Assembly (NCBI GenBank): GCA_018398765.1 | Contig: JAHBMJ010001217.1 | Location: forward strand, 120,773-184,772 | DNA length: 64,000 nucleotides | Source of the DNA: Chromera velia | Lineage: Eukaryota > Sar > Chromeraceae | Reading direction: 5' to 3' | In this document: piece after piece, positions 12,036-22,276 of the stretch | How the letters are laid out: each line of letters begins with the position of its first letter | Numbering within the stretch: the first letter of the stretch is position 1 | The notes under the pieces: model-generated | What the model was told of the DNA's origin: nothing | Seen by the model: the letters and a program-made list of their open reading frames with translations, nothing else | The model's database searches: none | Translations under genes and position numbers: made by a program

Positions 12036-12486
12036 CATGCCGGGGGCGAGTGGGGTGCTTTTTGCCCCCCAAAAGCGGCGCATTTCCACAAAAAACTCGT
12101 TCTCATAATTGGTAAGGAGTTAGAAGCTGAAACTTTGTGTAAGAAGACGTTGTAATGATAGTAAAAGAACTATGGAACAGATTTTTTATATCATTTCTAG
12201 AAACATAGGCTGCCATATAAATTTTTTGATTTTGGGGCCATTTTTTAACGGTTTTCAAGAGTAAAAAAAACGGTATAAAACTCAAAAAAATTGTATGGCA
12301 GCCTATGTTTCTAAAAATGATATAAAAAATCTGTTCCATAGTTCTTTTTCTATCGTTACAACAACTTCTTACACAAAGTTTCAGCTTCTAACTTCTTACC
12401 AATTATGAGAACGAGTTTTTTTGCGGAAAAGCGCCGGTCTCCTATACAGAAAAGGGGGTAAAAAGCACCCCACTCACCCCTGGCAT
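12036..12486. mobile_element. Foldback (long inverted repeat) element, MITE-like
   Basis: Two arms of roughly 200 bp are near-perfect reverse complements. The left arm runs 12036-12233, from atgccgggggcgagtgg through tgccatataaatt. The right arm runs about 12279-12486, from ttgtatggca to ccactcacccctggcat. A loop of about 45 bp lies near 12255. Weaker inverted similarity (gatggcat...gatgatgat against atcatcatcat...gccatc) extends outward to about 11998 and 12570. No coding capacity. The structure fits a foldback/MITE element, but no clear target-site duplication was identified. Confidence 0.85.
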
Positions 12487-12579
12487 ACGAAATTACTATT
12501 ATTCAACTTATCAACAGGAACCTAGCGATGGCTAGCATTTCATCATCATCATGCGCCATTGCCATCAGCCACGGCGGCG

Positions 12580-13003
12580 CGGCTTATGCTAGGCGGCCTC
12601 GGCCTTTAGCGTTCGGCAGGTCACAACATGCAAGACAACTAGATCGATTGTCAAATGGTGGACTCTGACTTAGTAACTAACTCATCACCTGCAGTTCTTT
12701 TCAAATAATTTCAATTTTAAACGCTTCTACTTGAAGTTCTGGCAGCCTGAGTGGTAGGGCATGCTTACGCATGAGCAACACTGTTTCATCTAATGTTAAC
12801 TGCTACTGTGACGTGTATACTGGTCGTAGCATGAGTGTGAGCGAGCGCCTCGTCTCGCTATATTGAATGTGACTGAGCCGGCCCGCATATAAGTCTTTCC
12901 GGGGCCATGATTGAAATTAAGTGAGCGCGTGCGGTGTTGCATAGCGTTTAGCCACATGAAACAACAGTCGCGTTTCTGTTGCATGAAGAAATAGAATCAG
13001 ACT
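12580..13003. other. Spacer between foldback element and LTR element
   Basis: No gene seen. A stretch near 12735-12765 resembles a tRNA A box but has no matching B box at the right distance. Confidence 0.6.
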
Positions 13004-13008
13004 GACAG

Positions 13009-13234
13009 TGTAGCATTGTGGAGGTTAGAGTATGACTATGACAAGCATTTGTATCAGGACTGCGTCTACGGTGGGCGCGGCATCAAGCGCACCATACAGC
13101 ATGCATGCAGAATTAATGGTGCTTGCATGCAGTCAATAGCAAGTCATCTGTTGTTTAGCTTGAACCCAAGAGATTGCAGTAGTGACTTTGTGTGAGAGAA
13201 CTTTAATCTTATGAGCCCCGTACGCTACCCGACG
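13009..13234 (+). repeat. E2 5' LTR
   Basis: 226 bp, starting tgtagcattgtgg and ending gctacccgacg. It pairs with 17485-17710. The LTR ends are not the canonical TG...CA. Confidence 0.9.
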
Positions 13235-13250
13235 TGGTAGCAGAGCAGAG
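13235..13250 (+). promoter_or_regulatory. E2 primer-binding site
   Basis: tggtagcagagcagag lies directly after the 5' LTR. TGG is the complement of the tRNA 3' CCA end. The sequence resembles the initiator-methionine tRNA site used by many LTR elements (TGGTATCAGAG), with differences. Confidence 0.75.
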
Positions 13251-13403
13251 TTCGACCACGGACTGCTGCTCTTCTATTGAATCTTGATACGAGACGACTC
13301 TCTGTATCGATCAAACAACAGTTGTCAGCCTATCTTCTGCACCAAAGAGAATTCTTTTGTGTGCGCAGATTGTGAGCCTTGGAAGTTCTTATGCTTCAGA
13401 AAA

Positions 13404-14476
13404 ATGGTAGGACAGAAAGGGAAAGGGGCCGAAAGATTGGCGGCAGTTGCCTCTGTGATCGACATTACCGACAAACTTCGCAATGTCTCAGTCGGTGCGG
13501 TCAAGGAGAAGGGCGACGCTGTTGATGTGGATCTCTCAGAGCTTGCAGAAGAGTTGAGACCCTGGCTGCTCTCTGCTACGATGCCTTGCACAGAGGGAGA
13601 GAAGCCTGAGAAGAGAGAGAGAGAGCCGCAAGAGGCAGAAGCGAAGGGAAAAAAGAAAAGAAAAGCAAGAAGAGCCCCCCAATTCTCCGTAAAGCAATGG
13701 TTGCAGCATCCCGCCGCTGCCCAGCTCGATGACAGTTCTGAAGAAGTCTTTGAGGAGAGGGGAAGAGAAGAGAAAGAGTCGCAGCCTGTTCTGCCTGCAG
13801 GTTTGCCTACGGGTGCATTTCCAGAGGTGGAGCCAAAGACGTCGTTTGACTTCAGTTCCGGCTCCCCGATGATGGCTTTGGCCGGAGGGGATGGACAAAT
13901 TACAACAACAGCAGCAGAAGGTCCATATCCCATAATGATTGGACACATCCAGCTGAAGAGAAAAGGAAAAGCAGAGAGGATGAGGGAGAAGAAGAGAAGG
14001 AAAAGGGAAACAAAGAGTGAGAAGAGACACCAGGCTGAGCTTCATTCGATTAGACAGGAGCGTATTCGGTCGGGGATTTTGTTTGAGCACCCAGGGTGGC
14101 TGCGCAAGGAGACGAGGGGTTTCGGCAACCAAGTCATGCCAAGAGTGGACCCATTCCAGTTCCGCTCTGTTCGGCAATCCGATCAGCATGTCGCTCCTCG
14201 AGGTGGGGAAGACCCAGAGAGAACAGCAGTCCTCGAAGGGAGGAGAAGGAGAAAAGAAGCACGAAGGGAAAGAAAGAGGAGTGCGGAGTGGAGAGCAGTA
14301 AGAAGAGTTGCCGAGGGGATGGGTGTCACTGAGCAGCTCCGCGATGCGCCTGCCAACTTCAGTCCCGAACAGGTGCAGGTGGGAGAGGATCGCGCGATTG
14401 AAAGTGAAACATCACGTCCTGTGTCGTTAGCCTGTCTCTCTGTGCAACGAGACAGCGACGCAGTGGGAAGAGAGAG
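13404..14476 (+). CDS. E2 basic gag-like frame, interrupted by insertion
   Basis: An open frame from the ATG at 13404 (open upstream to 13284) runs to the nested element at 14477, and by chance reads on to a stop at 14558 inside it. The product is very rich in Lys, Arg and Glu, with clusters such as KGKKKRKARR and REKKRRKRE. No zinc knuckle or enzyme motif is visible. A nucleic-acid-binding, gag-like role would suit its position just after the primer-binding site, but this is inference; it matches no family I recognise. Confidence 0.5.
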
Positions 14477-14829
14477 AAGACAAATCTATCCTAAACGGTC
14501 TCCAACATCAAAACGGTCTCCAAAATTACCATATCTATCAAACATTTCTAGGTACTAAACAATGATTAAAAACTTAAAACAAAGAGTTTTAAACGGTTTG
14601 AGAGTGCAATTAAGTGTTTTTTAAATTCTAGTTAGTAAGAGAATTATATAAAAATTTGATTTATGATAACTATATATATATTTAAATTTGAATGTATGAT
14701 TTTAAGTTTTTAACTCTTTAAAATATTTTCTTTATAATGAATCTTAAGGTTTTAATAGAAAGATTGAAAACATATAAAACATAGTGTAGAGCTTTTACAA
14801 GTATCACAATTGATGTTATTAATATGTTG

Positions 14830-14875
<46 letters not shown>

Positions 14876-15052
14876 CTGTGTACTAGACTGTCTGAATACA
14901 AATCATGAGCAGAACGCTCATAATTTAATGCCGCCGAAACAATGATCAACATTTTTATATTGGCTTTCAGTGTACGTAACCTGTCAGTAAAGATCTGTAT
15001 GCATATGGATCTGCCAGTGCGCACAGACATATACACACATACACACACACTC

Positions 15053-15095
<43 letters not shown>

Positions 15096-15777
15096 AGGGG
15101 AACGGGCCGGGGGGAAAGGGGAAAAGGGAGGATTATAAGCCGGGGAGGATTATAGGCCGCGGCACAGACGCACGTACGTACGGCGCGGCACTGTATGCCA
15201 TGCGTGGCATGCACGCAGACCCGCCGGCCTGGCCTGCCACTATGCTACAACACTTCCAACCTTCACTCTCATACACTCTGAGCTCTAATTTAAAACCTTT
15301 AAAAACAACAAAAGAATCGCTAAAGATACACTTAAACGATTTTAAATATGTTTAAACTAGTTTAAACTGTTTGTATATTTAAAAAAATTTTGGAGTTGGA
15401 ATTAGTGTTGGAGTCGGTCTAGTCCCGTTTTCACATGGACTCACGGAACTGCAGACTCACCGGAAGAATGGTGAAAGCAACCCCAGCTCCTCAGCAAAGC
15501 CGCCTTAATTCCAGTGCTCCCTGCCGCCGCCTTAATTGCATGCATGACAAGCGCGTGCGTTGACGCACGAAACACGCACGCCGCGTGGTCAAATACAATA
15601 TATTTTTTTCTCTCACTAAACCCAATTAATTTAAAAACAGGAAATCGTACTGTTTGATCGTTTAAAACTCTTTGTTTTAAGCTTTTAAATATTGTTTACT
15701 GCCTAAAAAAGCTTGAGATGTATGGTTGTTTTGGAGACCGTTTTACTGTTGGAGACCGTTCGGGATAGATTTGTCTT
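14477..15777. mobile_element. TIR element nested inside E2 (1.3 kb, non-coding)
   Basis: Inverted termini of about 120 bp begin aagacaaatctatcc at 14477 and end with the reverse complement at 15777. Each end carries two copies of a subterminal motif, aacggtctcc. The interior is AT-rich, with a TA run near 14832-14873, a CA run near 15022-15092 and no gene. A 4-bp AGAG occurs on both flanks and may be the target-site duplication, though the flank is purine-rich, so this could be chance. The superfamily is unassigned. Confidence 0.75.
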
Positions 15778-15979
15778 AGAGGAGTGGGATGTTGTCAACT
15801 GAATCCATCCTAAGTCAAGTGTAGTTCGACGATGACAATCTCTGTTACCCCGGGCTAGAAATGGTGCAAAGAAGTGAGAAAGAGAGGAACGTTGTGAAAG
15901 AGATTGGGGTAGGAGAAGGAGGAGTGGAGAAGAAAGGTGGAATGTCGAAGCCTGCCGAGTTGACGTTCAGTCACAGGAG

Positions 15980-16294
15980 GTGGGCGGAGACCATGAATGG
16001 AAGGAAGTGAAAGAACAGAAAGTGAAAGAATCGGTGGCAGTCAAAGGTGATGGAGGCAAAAGGCGGGAACTTAGGCCCAAGCCAACAAAGAAACAAAAAA
16101 TGAAACAGGAGAAAGAGAAGGCTCGTGCAGAGAAACTCGAGGCCAAAAGTCTCAGACGAAAGCATAAGATGATGCCAATGCATTCTTCCCGGCAGGTGTT
16201 CACGCTGCTGCCTCAGAAGGGAGACAGCGAAGCAGTACTGCTTTACAAAGAAAAGAAGAAGGAGTATTGGAAAGAGGTTGGTCGACTGGTATGA
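15980..16294 (+). CDS. E2 short basic frame downstream of the nested element
   Basis: An open frame of 104 codons begins with GTG, not ATG, and is rich in Lys and Glu (for example KPTKKQKMKQEKEK). It is probably the remnant of the same basic coding region cut by the nested element, since composition matches and it lies directly beyond. Stops in all frames lie between the insertion and this frame, so the coding region is broken. Confidence 0.35.
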   Translation: MGGDHEWKEVKEQKVKESVAVKGDGGKRRELRPKPTKKQKMKQEKEKARAEKLEAKSLRRKHKMMPMHSSRQVFTLLPQKGDSEAVLLYKEKKKEYWKEVGRLV

Positions 16295-16737
16295 GCGGGT
16301 ATTCCGGAAATGATTCAAGACCTCCCAGTGCCAGTGAAGCCTGCAGAAATGGAGAATTAAGGCTTCATGATCGTTTGAGCCCTGGCTTTGTCGTGTGCTC
16401 GTTTGCTTTGGTTTGTCCGTCTACATTTTACTTCGCCTCGTTATAACGTATCTGGTTCGTTTTCTTTGCCTGCTCTTACCGGTGTAAGGAACATTACCTG
16501 TTGTCTTCTTTGATTGAGCCATCGGTTTCTGTTGAAAGAGCATTAATGGAAAGGGAGACCTCACACTCGCGTTTGGCTTGCAGTTCATTTCTGTTTCCTT
16601 CGTCCGCTTGATCGTTTGGTGATCAATCTGTCAGCGTGTCTATCAGATTCTGTCGGCACCTGATCTTACGTTGTTTGCCCAGAGTTTTTTTACCCGTCAT
16701 GCGTGTCTTGGCACTAGGTCTTTTGTGTGCTTAGACC

Positions 16738-17337
16738 ATGGGGACGCGGTCAGGAGGGAGGGGGCACGTGGGTTCATATGGGTGTGAGTGGTTCTCAGAG
16801 AGAGAAGAAGCATATGGCAAGAGGAGAGAAAGAGGTGTGGATGGAAAGAAAGATGAAAGGGAATCAAGACGAGAAGCTGTTATAGTAATGAAAAGAAACA
16901 AACTGCAAAGAAAGGCGAGACAACAAAGGAGCGATGAGAGAATTTGGATGGTTATGTCAACCATGTGTGTGTTTCACGCTGGGCTGGCTGTCAGAACAAT
17001 CATTCGCATCGATAATCGAATTCACGATCTTTGTCTTCGAGAAGAAAGACTGACCTCGATGCCCTTTTACATAAATGCTAACGGAAGAAGATACTTCAAC
17101 ATGAAAGGAACAAAGAAAAGAGAAAGACAGACAACTCTTTACTGTCAGCGCAGTATGATTGCGAGAAGAAGGCTGACACTCAGATCGATCGGAGAAGAGA
17201 GAGGACGAGAGTTGAAGTTAGGCAGAGGTGACTGGGTTGGTTGTGGACAAACCAATCATACAATCCGCACATCTCCTGCACTGCTGAACTACAGGCTCGA
17301 GTCTTGTGAGCGATTCTCAACTTTGCCCTTCATGTAA
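16738..17337 (+). CDS. E2 3' open frame, doubtful
   Basis: An Arg-rich frame of 199 codons starts at the ATG at 16738 and overlaps the internal purine tract. No motif is recognised. It may be fortuitous, and its only support is length and position inside the element. Confidence 0.2.
   Translation: MGTRSGGRGHVGSYGCEWFSEREEAYGKRRERGVDGKKDERESRREAVIVMKRNKLQRKARQQRSDERIWMVMSTMCVFHAGLAVRTIIRIDNRIHDLCLREERLTSMPFYINANGRRYFNMKGTKKRERQTTLYCQRSMIARRRLTLRSIGEERGRELKLGRGDWVGCGQTNHTIRTSPALLNYRLESCERFSTLPFM
16753..16769 (+). promoter_or_regulatory. Internal copy of the E2 polypurine tract
   Basis: ggagggagggggcacgt here is identical over 17 bases to the tract at 17471-17487 that abuts the 3' LTR. It lies about 730 bp upstream of that LTR. 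It could be a second plus-strand primer or a leftover of rearrangement. Confidence 0.5.
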
Positions 17338-17470
17338 CAGAAGAGACCCCGCCTTGAGTTAACGGTTGTGAGCTTAATCAATAGCCAACGCGATCCTTTG
17401 ACTCTGTTCTGCTTAGCACTGTGTATGGCATGACTGCCCCATGCGATTTAAGTGGCAGGGACGCCACTCT

Positions 17471-17484
17471 GGAGGGAGGGGGCA
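17471..17484 (+). promoter_or_regulatory. E2 polypurine tract
   Basis: ggagggagggggca directly precedes the 3' LTR, where the plus-strand primer is expected. Confidence 0.75.
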
Positions 17485-17710
17485 CGTAGCATTGTGGAGG
17501 TTAAAGTGTGACTATGACAAGCATTCGTGTCAGGACTGCGTCTACGGTGGGCGCGGCATCAAGCGCACCATACAGCATGCATGCAGAATTAATGGTGCTC
17601 GCATGCAGTCAATAGCAAGTCATCTGTTGTTTAGCTTGAACCCAAGAGATTGCAGTAGTGACTTTGTATGATAGAACTTTAATCTTATGAGCCCCGTACG
17701 CTACCCGACG
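17485..17710 (+). repeat. E2 3' LTR
   Basis: 226 bp, starting cgtagcattgtgg and ending gctacccgacg, followed by the GACAG target-site duplication at 17711-17715. Confidence 0.9.
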
Positions 17711-17875
17711 GACAGACACAGAGTGACCGAGGGAATAACAACGAACGTTTAGCTTGACAAACCCGGACAGACCTTCCTGTCTGAATCTGTGAAGCATCCA
17801 GTAAACACGTTACAGCTACCCCATAACGTCATCTTCTTCCCTGCTTGTACTTTTGGAGGATTTCCTTCACCTGAC

Positions 17876-18195
17876 CATCAGATTTCCTCCTAGACTAAGA
17901 ACGTAGTCTAGTTGGAGACTTATCGTACCTTACCTCCTTAAGTCTGTCAGTCAGAGTTCACTTCCAAGGACTCTATTCAAGCGATACAGATGGACAAAGA
18001 CTGTACGGCATGCTTCTATTTATTTCTGTATTGTAAGTCTATTATTTCTTTCTCTGTATTGTCAGTCTGTCACTTAATTCTCTTAGTACACTTAATTAAT
18101 GCCGGCCGGGCTTAGTATTGCGAAGTTAGTTTCCCAGTCCCAGTTCTAGCAAGTTTGATGGGTGATCAAGTCGCCGTACATCCCACAACGTAACG
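17876..18195 (-). repeat. E1 3' LTR
   Basis: 320 bp. In plus-strand sense it begins catcagatttcc and ends acaacgtaacg. It ends in a CRT...ACG pattern instead of TG...CA. Confidence 0.93.
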
Positions 18196-18213
18196 TGCCC
18201 TCTCCCCCCTCCA
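18196..18213 (-). promoter_or_regulatory. E1 polypurine tract
   Basis: On the minus strand a purine run (ggaggggggagaggg) abuts the 3' LTR, as required for plus-strand priming. Confidence 0.7.
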
Positions 18214-18230
18214 TAGCCTGTGCGCCTCAC

Positions 18231-19690
18231 TTAGGCCGAAGCATAGAAATTTGCAATCGCTTGTTTTGCATTCTTCAATGACGACAGGGGCTCCCATGAT
18301 GCGTCTTCTAATAGGTATCCCCTCCAAAGAACCTTGTACTGCTTGGCCTTGCCCCTCCCTCGGACTGCAAGGATTTTCTCGACTTCATACTCCTCCTCGG
18401 CCCAAGCGGGCATGCGGACAGATGGGGGGCGAGTCTCCCCACTCGGCTGACGGTAAGGCTTGCACAACGATGTGTGAATGATAGGGTATTTCCTGCTCCC
18501 AGCAAGCAAAACAACCTCCAGATTGTCTCGAGGCAGAACGGTCTCAACTTCGAATGGACCAAACCAAACTGAATCAAGCTTCCTGGCATATTCCTCTCCC
18601 TTCCCCACAGGACGTGGCCACCACGTACGGTGCACCAGGACGTAATCTCCTACTTGGATGTTTTCGGTGGGACGCCAACGGCGATTGGCGTTTCGGGTCA
18701 TGACTTGTTGGGCTGAGCGGAGTGAATCTCTCGCTGCAGCGATCATCTGGCTGTGCTCCTCCAGAAATTCCTTTGCGTTGAAAGAAGGTTCGACTGAGAC
18801 TGGGAGATTGAGAGCAGGAGGGATGAGCGGGGACTTCCCACCATCGAGAGCGAGGGGCGCAAAACCAGTCCCCTCATGGACAGAGGAGTTGTATGCAAAC
18901 TCCACATCATATAGAAATTCAGACCACCGGGAGTGCTTCGTGTCTACCAGACACCGCAAAGCCTCCTCGAGGGTGTGATTCATCCTCTCTGCGGCAGCCG
19001 CTGTGTCGTGGTGCGATGCAGTCGCGAAATCGACTTCTGAACCACTGGAGGCGTGGAGGGTCTGCCAAAAGCGGGCGACAAAACGGGGGTCACGGTCGCA
19101 GACAATATAACGCTGGAAGCCCTTCTTACACGAAACGTGCTGGCAGTAGATCCGCGCGGTCTCCTCTGCTCCTGCTGTGCTGTGAGTGGGAATCAAGACG
19201 ACTGCTTTAATGAGCCGGCAAAGCACCACAAGAATCGCATCAAACCCCTCATCACCGGAAGGCGGCAAGTTAGTAAAGCGGTCAATGCAAGTCGACTCCT
19301 AAGGGCGTGAAGGGATAGGGAGGGGCTGCAGAAGCCCGGGGCGGGCCGCAGTGGGACCCTTGCTTCTCATGCGCGAACAAAAGAAGCGACTGACCTCCAC
19401 ATCTTGGGCCAGTAGTACAATGACGCCACCTTCCGATAGGTCTTCCCCATCCCAAAGTGAGCAGCGTGCGGAGGGGAGTGCACCCCAGCCATCACAGTTC
19501 CCTGCTGAGATCTAGGGACACAGAGACGATTCCCTTCAAAATACAGGAGACCGGCACGAAGCGACATGCCTCGCAAACGAAGGGCAAAATCAGGGGTGGG
19601 GGCGGGTGGGTGCTGCTGTGACAGATGCTGAACGACAGGGTGGAAGAAGGGATCGGCTGAGTATCCCCTCCTGCAGGCATCAAGGAATGC
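18231..19690 (-). pseudogene. E1 integrase with C-terminal chromodomain, broken by stops
   Basis: The intact part (18231-19268) covers most of the catalytic core. The three acidic residues can be placed: D in CIDRFTN just upstream of the longest open part, D in CDRDPRF and E in AAAERMNHT. A GPF/Y-like segment (DSVWFGPFEVE) follows, then a chromodomain near the end (YEVEKILAVRGRGKAKQYKV, WRGY, ASWEPLSSL). The zinc-binding N-terminus is recognisable near 19400-19500 (HAAHFGMGKTYRK), but an in-frame TGA follows it. A TAG near 19300 stands where a Trp codon is expected (P-stop-ESTCIDRF), and a frameshift lies between. Chromodomains of such elements are known to steer integration towards heterochromatin. 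Confidence 0.85.
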
Positions 19691-19696
19691 CTGTGA

Positions 19697-21262
19697 CTAT
19701 GTGGCAGAGACCGCCAAACTCTGTAACTCCATCCCCACCCGAGACTGCTGCCCATCTCCCTCCCTAACTGGAGTCTGGCTCTTCTCAATCTCAGGAACCA
19801 AATCGGGCAGATCAGCGTACTCTGCCCCCAAAGACCCAACGGGCTGGACAGACACCGGGACAGCCTCCGGCAGGGGCCTGGGATGCACAGGCAGATGCTG
19901 AGCGCGACCCATGCGAGAAACCTCGGCGGAAGACGGCATGAGCTGCTGTGCAGCGGGAGGGTTTCGGGAAAGGGCGTCTGCCACAATGTTTGCTCTCCCT
20001 GGGATATACTTTGGAGTGATGCCGAGCTCCTGCATGAACTCAATCCAGCGTCGGACTCGCAGGGAGCAAAATTCGAACAATCGGTGGCTAAAATTTGTGA
20101 GGCTCTGGTGATCGGTCCATATTTTGGAATCTGAAGATAGGAAGTGTCTCCACACCTTTGCAAAATGCACAATCGCGAGAAATTCTAACTCTTGGACGGG
20201 GTACTTGGCTTCCGTAGATGTCAGACGGTGGGAGCCAAAAGCGAGGGGGCAGTACCTCCCGGTTGCACAGTCCTTCTGGAGGGCGACAGCCCCAATGGCT
20301 CCTGCAGACTGCGATGCGTCGGGCACCAGAATGACTGGCTTGCTGGGATTGGGGAGGGCAAAGATGGCATGCTCCTGTACTGCCTTCTTTAGCTCAGCAA
20401 ACGCACGCGACTGTGCAGTCTTCCATTCGAAGGGGACGTTCCCTTGGAGGAGGAATGTGAGAGGCCCCGCAAGAAACGAGAACCTCGGGACAAACCGGCG
20501 GAACCAATTGGCCAGTCCCAGAAACTGGCGCAGGGAAGTGCGGTCTATGGGTTGTGCGAACTCAGTGAGCCCTTGCATTTTCTCATGGCTTGGTCTGACC
20601 CCCTTCTCATCAACCACCAACCCCAAAAATTTCACCTCTGTCCGAAGCCATGCGCATTTAGAGACCTTGACGTAGAGCTGCAGTTCCCTCAAAAGGGAAA
20701 AGACTTGGTTGATGTGCTCGATATGCTCCTCTGGAGTGCGGCTGAAAACAAGAACATCATCAATAAACACAACAACACACTTGTCAAGGAGTGGTCTGAG
20801 CACATCCGTGATGAGACGCATACTAATCGAAGGTGTGTTACACAAACCAAACGACATCACCAGCCATTCAAAACTGCCGTACCTTGTGACGAATGCCGTC
20901 TTCTCCTCGTCTCCCTCCCTGATCCTTGTCTGATGGAAGTATTGCCGTAAGTCCAGAGACGAGAAAAATTTCGCGCCGTGGAGGCGACTCAGCAGCTCCT
21001 CTGGGTGAGGAATGGGGAATTTGTCGCGGACTGTGATCTTGTTGAGTCTCGTGAAGTCAATGCACATCCGTTGTATCCCGTCTGCCTTCTGCACAAATAG
21101 GACTGGCGCAGCGTATGGACTTGTCGAAGGGCGGATGTGCCCTTTCTCGAGGTATGAGTCTAACTGCCGTCTCAGTTCGTCAAGTTGACCGTATGACAGT
21201 CGGTAGGGTGCTCTCGCAGGAGGAGAGTGCGCTAGCTCGAGCTTGATCTCACACTCGATCTT
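19697..21262 (-). pseudogene. E1 reverse transcriptase and RNase H
   Basis: A long frame of 465 codons (from 21094, with the open frame extending towards 21260) carries the RT fingers and palm (FPIPHPEELLSRLHGAKFFS, SLDLRQYFHQ), the catalytic FIDDVLVFS box, the thumb (SLRQFLGLANWFRRF) and RNase H motifs (VPDASQSAGAIGA, TDHQSLTNF). It ends at a TAG where the downstream integrase frame should continue, consistent with a former CAG. A TAA near 21263 separates it from the protease; CAA would keep the polyprotein open. Confidence 0.9.
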
Positions 21263-22222
21263 TTAGTAGGGCGGGAGACCCGGGAGCTCGTCTGGGAATC
21301 GATCAAAATGTTTCTCGAGAACCGGTCGGACGCTAGGTGGGACTTCTTTGCTCTGGAGGTGCTTTCGGAATCCCGTGTAGGTCGAAGAATTGATGGGATG
21401 GTCAGGAGGGAAAGATGAAAGGGGCGGTGGGTCTCCAGACTTACCGGCAGACTGCAGGGAATGCACCCCCAACGTATCACTCACCCCCCCCTTCCGCACT
21501 GCTTCGAGGCGGAATAGATGCACACGGGAACTGGGTCTCTTCATCAGCCGACGGAGCTCTCTCTGGCTAAAGAAGTCCTCCCCCTCCCCCTCCGTCGGGT
21601 ACTCCTCGCTGTCAAGCAGGAGCAAATCTCTCCCGGTCAGCGACTCACGCGCAGGGATCGTGAGGGCCTTCTCACAGTAATGGGGGAGAGGAATGTACTC
21701 CTCACAGAAGGGCATCCCCAACACAACATCGTAATCATCATCCAGATCGACTACTGTGAGATCCAGAGGCGCGCTGAAGCCCTGGATGCAGAGGGGAAGG
21801 CCTTTGACCTCCTGGGAAATCGGAAGCTGCGGTCCCCCATTCAACCCACCCTTGTATGCGGTCGGTTCATCGAGATCCCAGAGAGTGAAGCGGTTCGACT
21901 CGGCTACAGAATGGGCAAGGAAGTTCAAATCTGCCCCAGGATCGTACAGACAGCGAACAGGGACCCCTGCCAACCGACCGTGGAAGCGGATGAGCTCCCC
22001 CGGCGCGCGGGAGGTCTTCGTGGAGTAGTATCTGTGAAATGGGTAGCCGTTCTGCATGCCTGCATTCTGATTCTGCCGTTGCGACCCCCACAACCCCGGC
22101 AGGAAGTCAGTGACTGGGCGTGTGGCAGGCTGCCACATCTGCTGGTGCTGCATGGGCGAAGGTGCAACTCCTGAGGGCACCACTGGACTCTGAGGTTGCA
22201 TGAGAGGGCTGCCGACCCCCAT
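21263..22222 (-). pseudogene. E1 aspartic protease region
   Basis: This frame includes a retropepsin-like fold with VRCLYDPGADLNFLA at the expected active-site position and the second-strand motif DYDVVLGMPF. Retropepsins normally have D-[ST]-G-A, so the Pro in DPGA is unusual and may inactivate the enzyme. The frame ends at a TAA before the RT domain. A Gln/Pro-rich linker joins it to the zinc knuckle of gag. Confidence 0.75.
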
Positions 22223-22276
22223 GTGCCTGAAATTCCGATTGTCAAAACGGGGAGGGGCATTCTGATGCTGCTGTTG

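Larger units (their letters stand above)
13009..17710 (+). mobile_element. Non-autonomous LTR retrotransposon (element E2), 4.7 kb, host of a nested insertion
   Basis: Direct LTRs of exactly 226 bp (13009-13234 and 17485-17710) are flanked by a 5-bp target-site duplication, GACAG (13004-13008 and 17711-17715). The LTRs differ at about 8 of 226 positions by eye. A primer-binding site follows the 5' LTR and a purine tract precedes the 3' LTR, so the element reads on the plus strand. Inside are basic, low-similarity frames but no protease, reverse transcriptase, RNase H or integrase motifs. A 1.3-kb TIR element interrupts the interior. The structure is that of a large retrotransposon derivative that would need enzymes supplied in trans. 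Confidence 0.85.

Noticed and set aside
12735-12765. A-box-like sequence that could mark a tRNA or SINE
   Set aside because: No B box at the right distance and no foldable tRNA.
13235-13262. tRNA-like sequence (tggtagcagagcagagttcgacc)
   Set aside because: It lies exactly at the end of the E2 5' LTR and is explained as the primer-binding site. No cloverleaf could be drawn around it.
14942-15355. 137-codon frame inside the nested TIR element
   Set aside because: It depends on a CA run and has no transposase-like motif.
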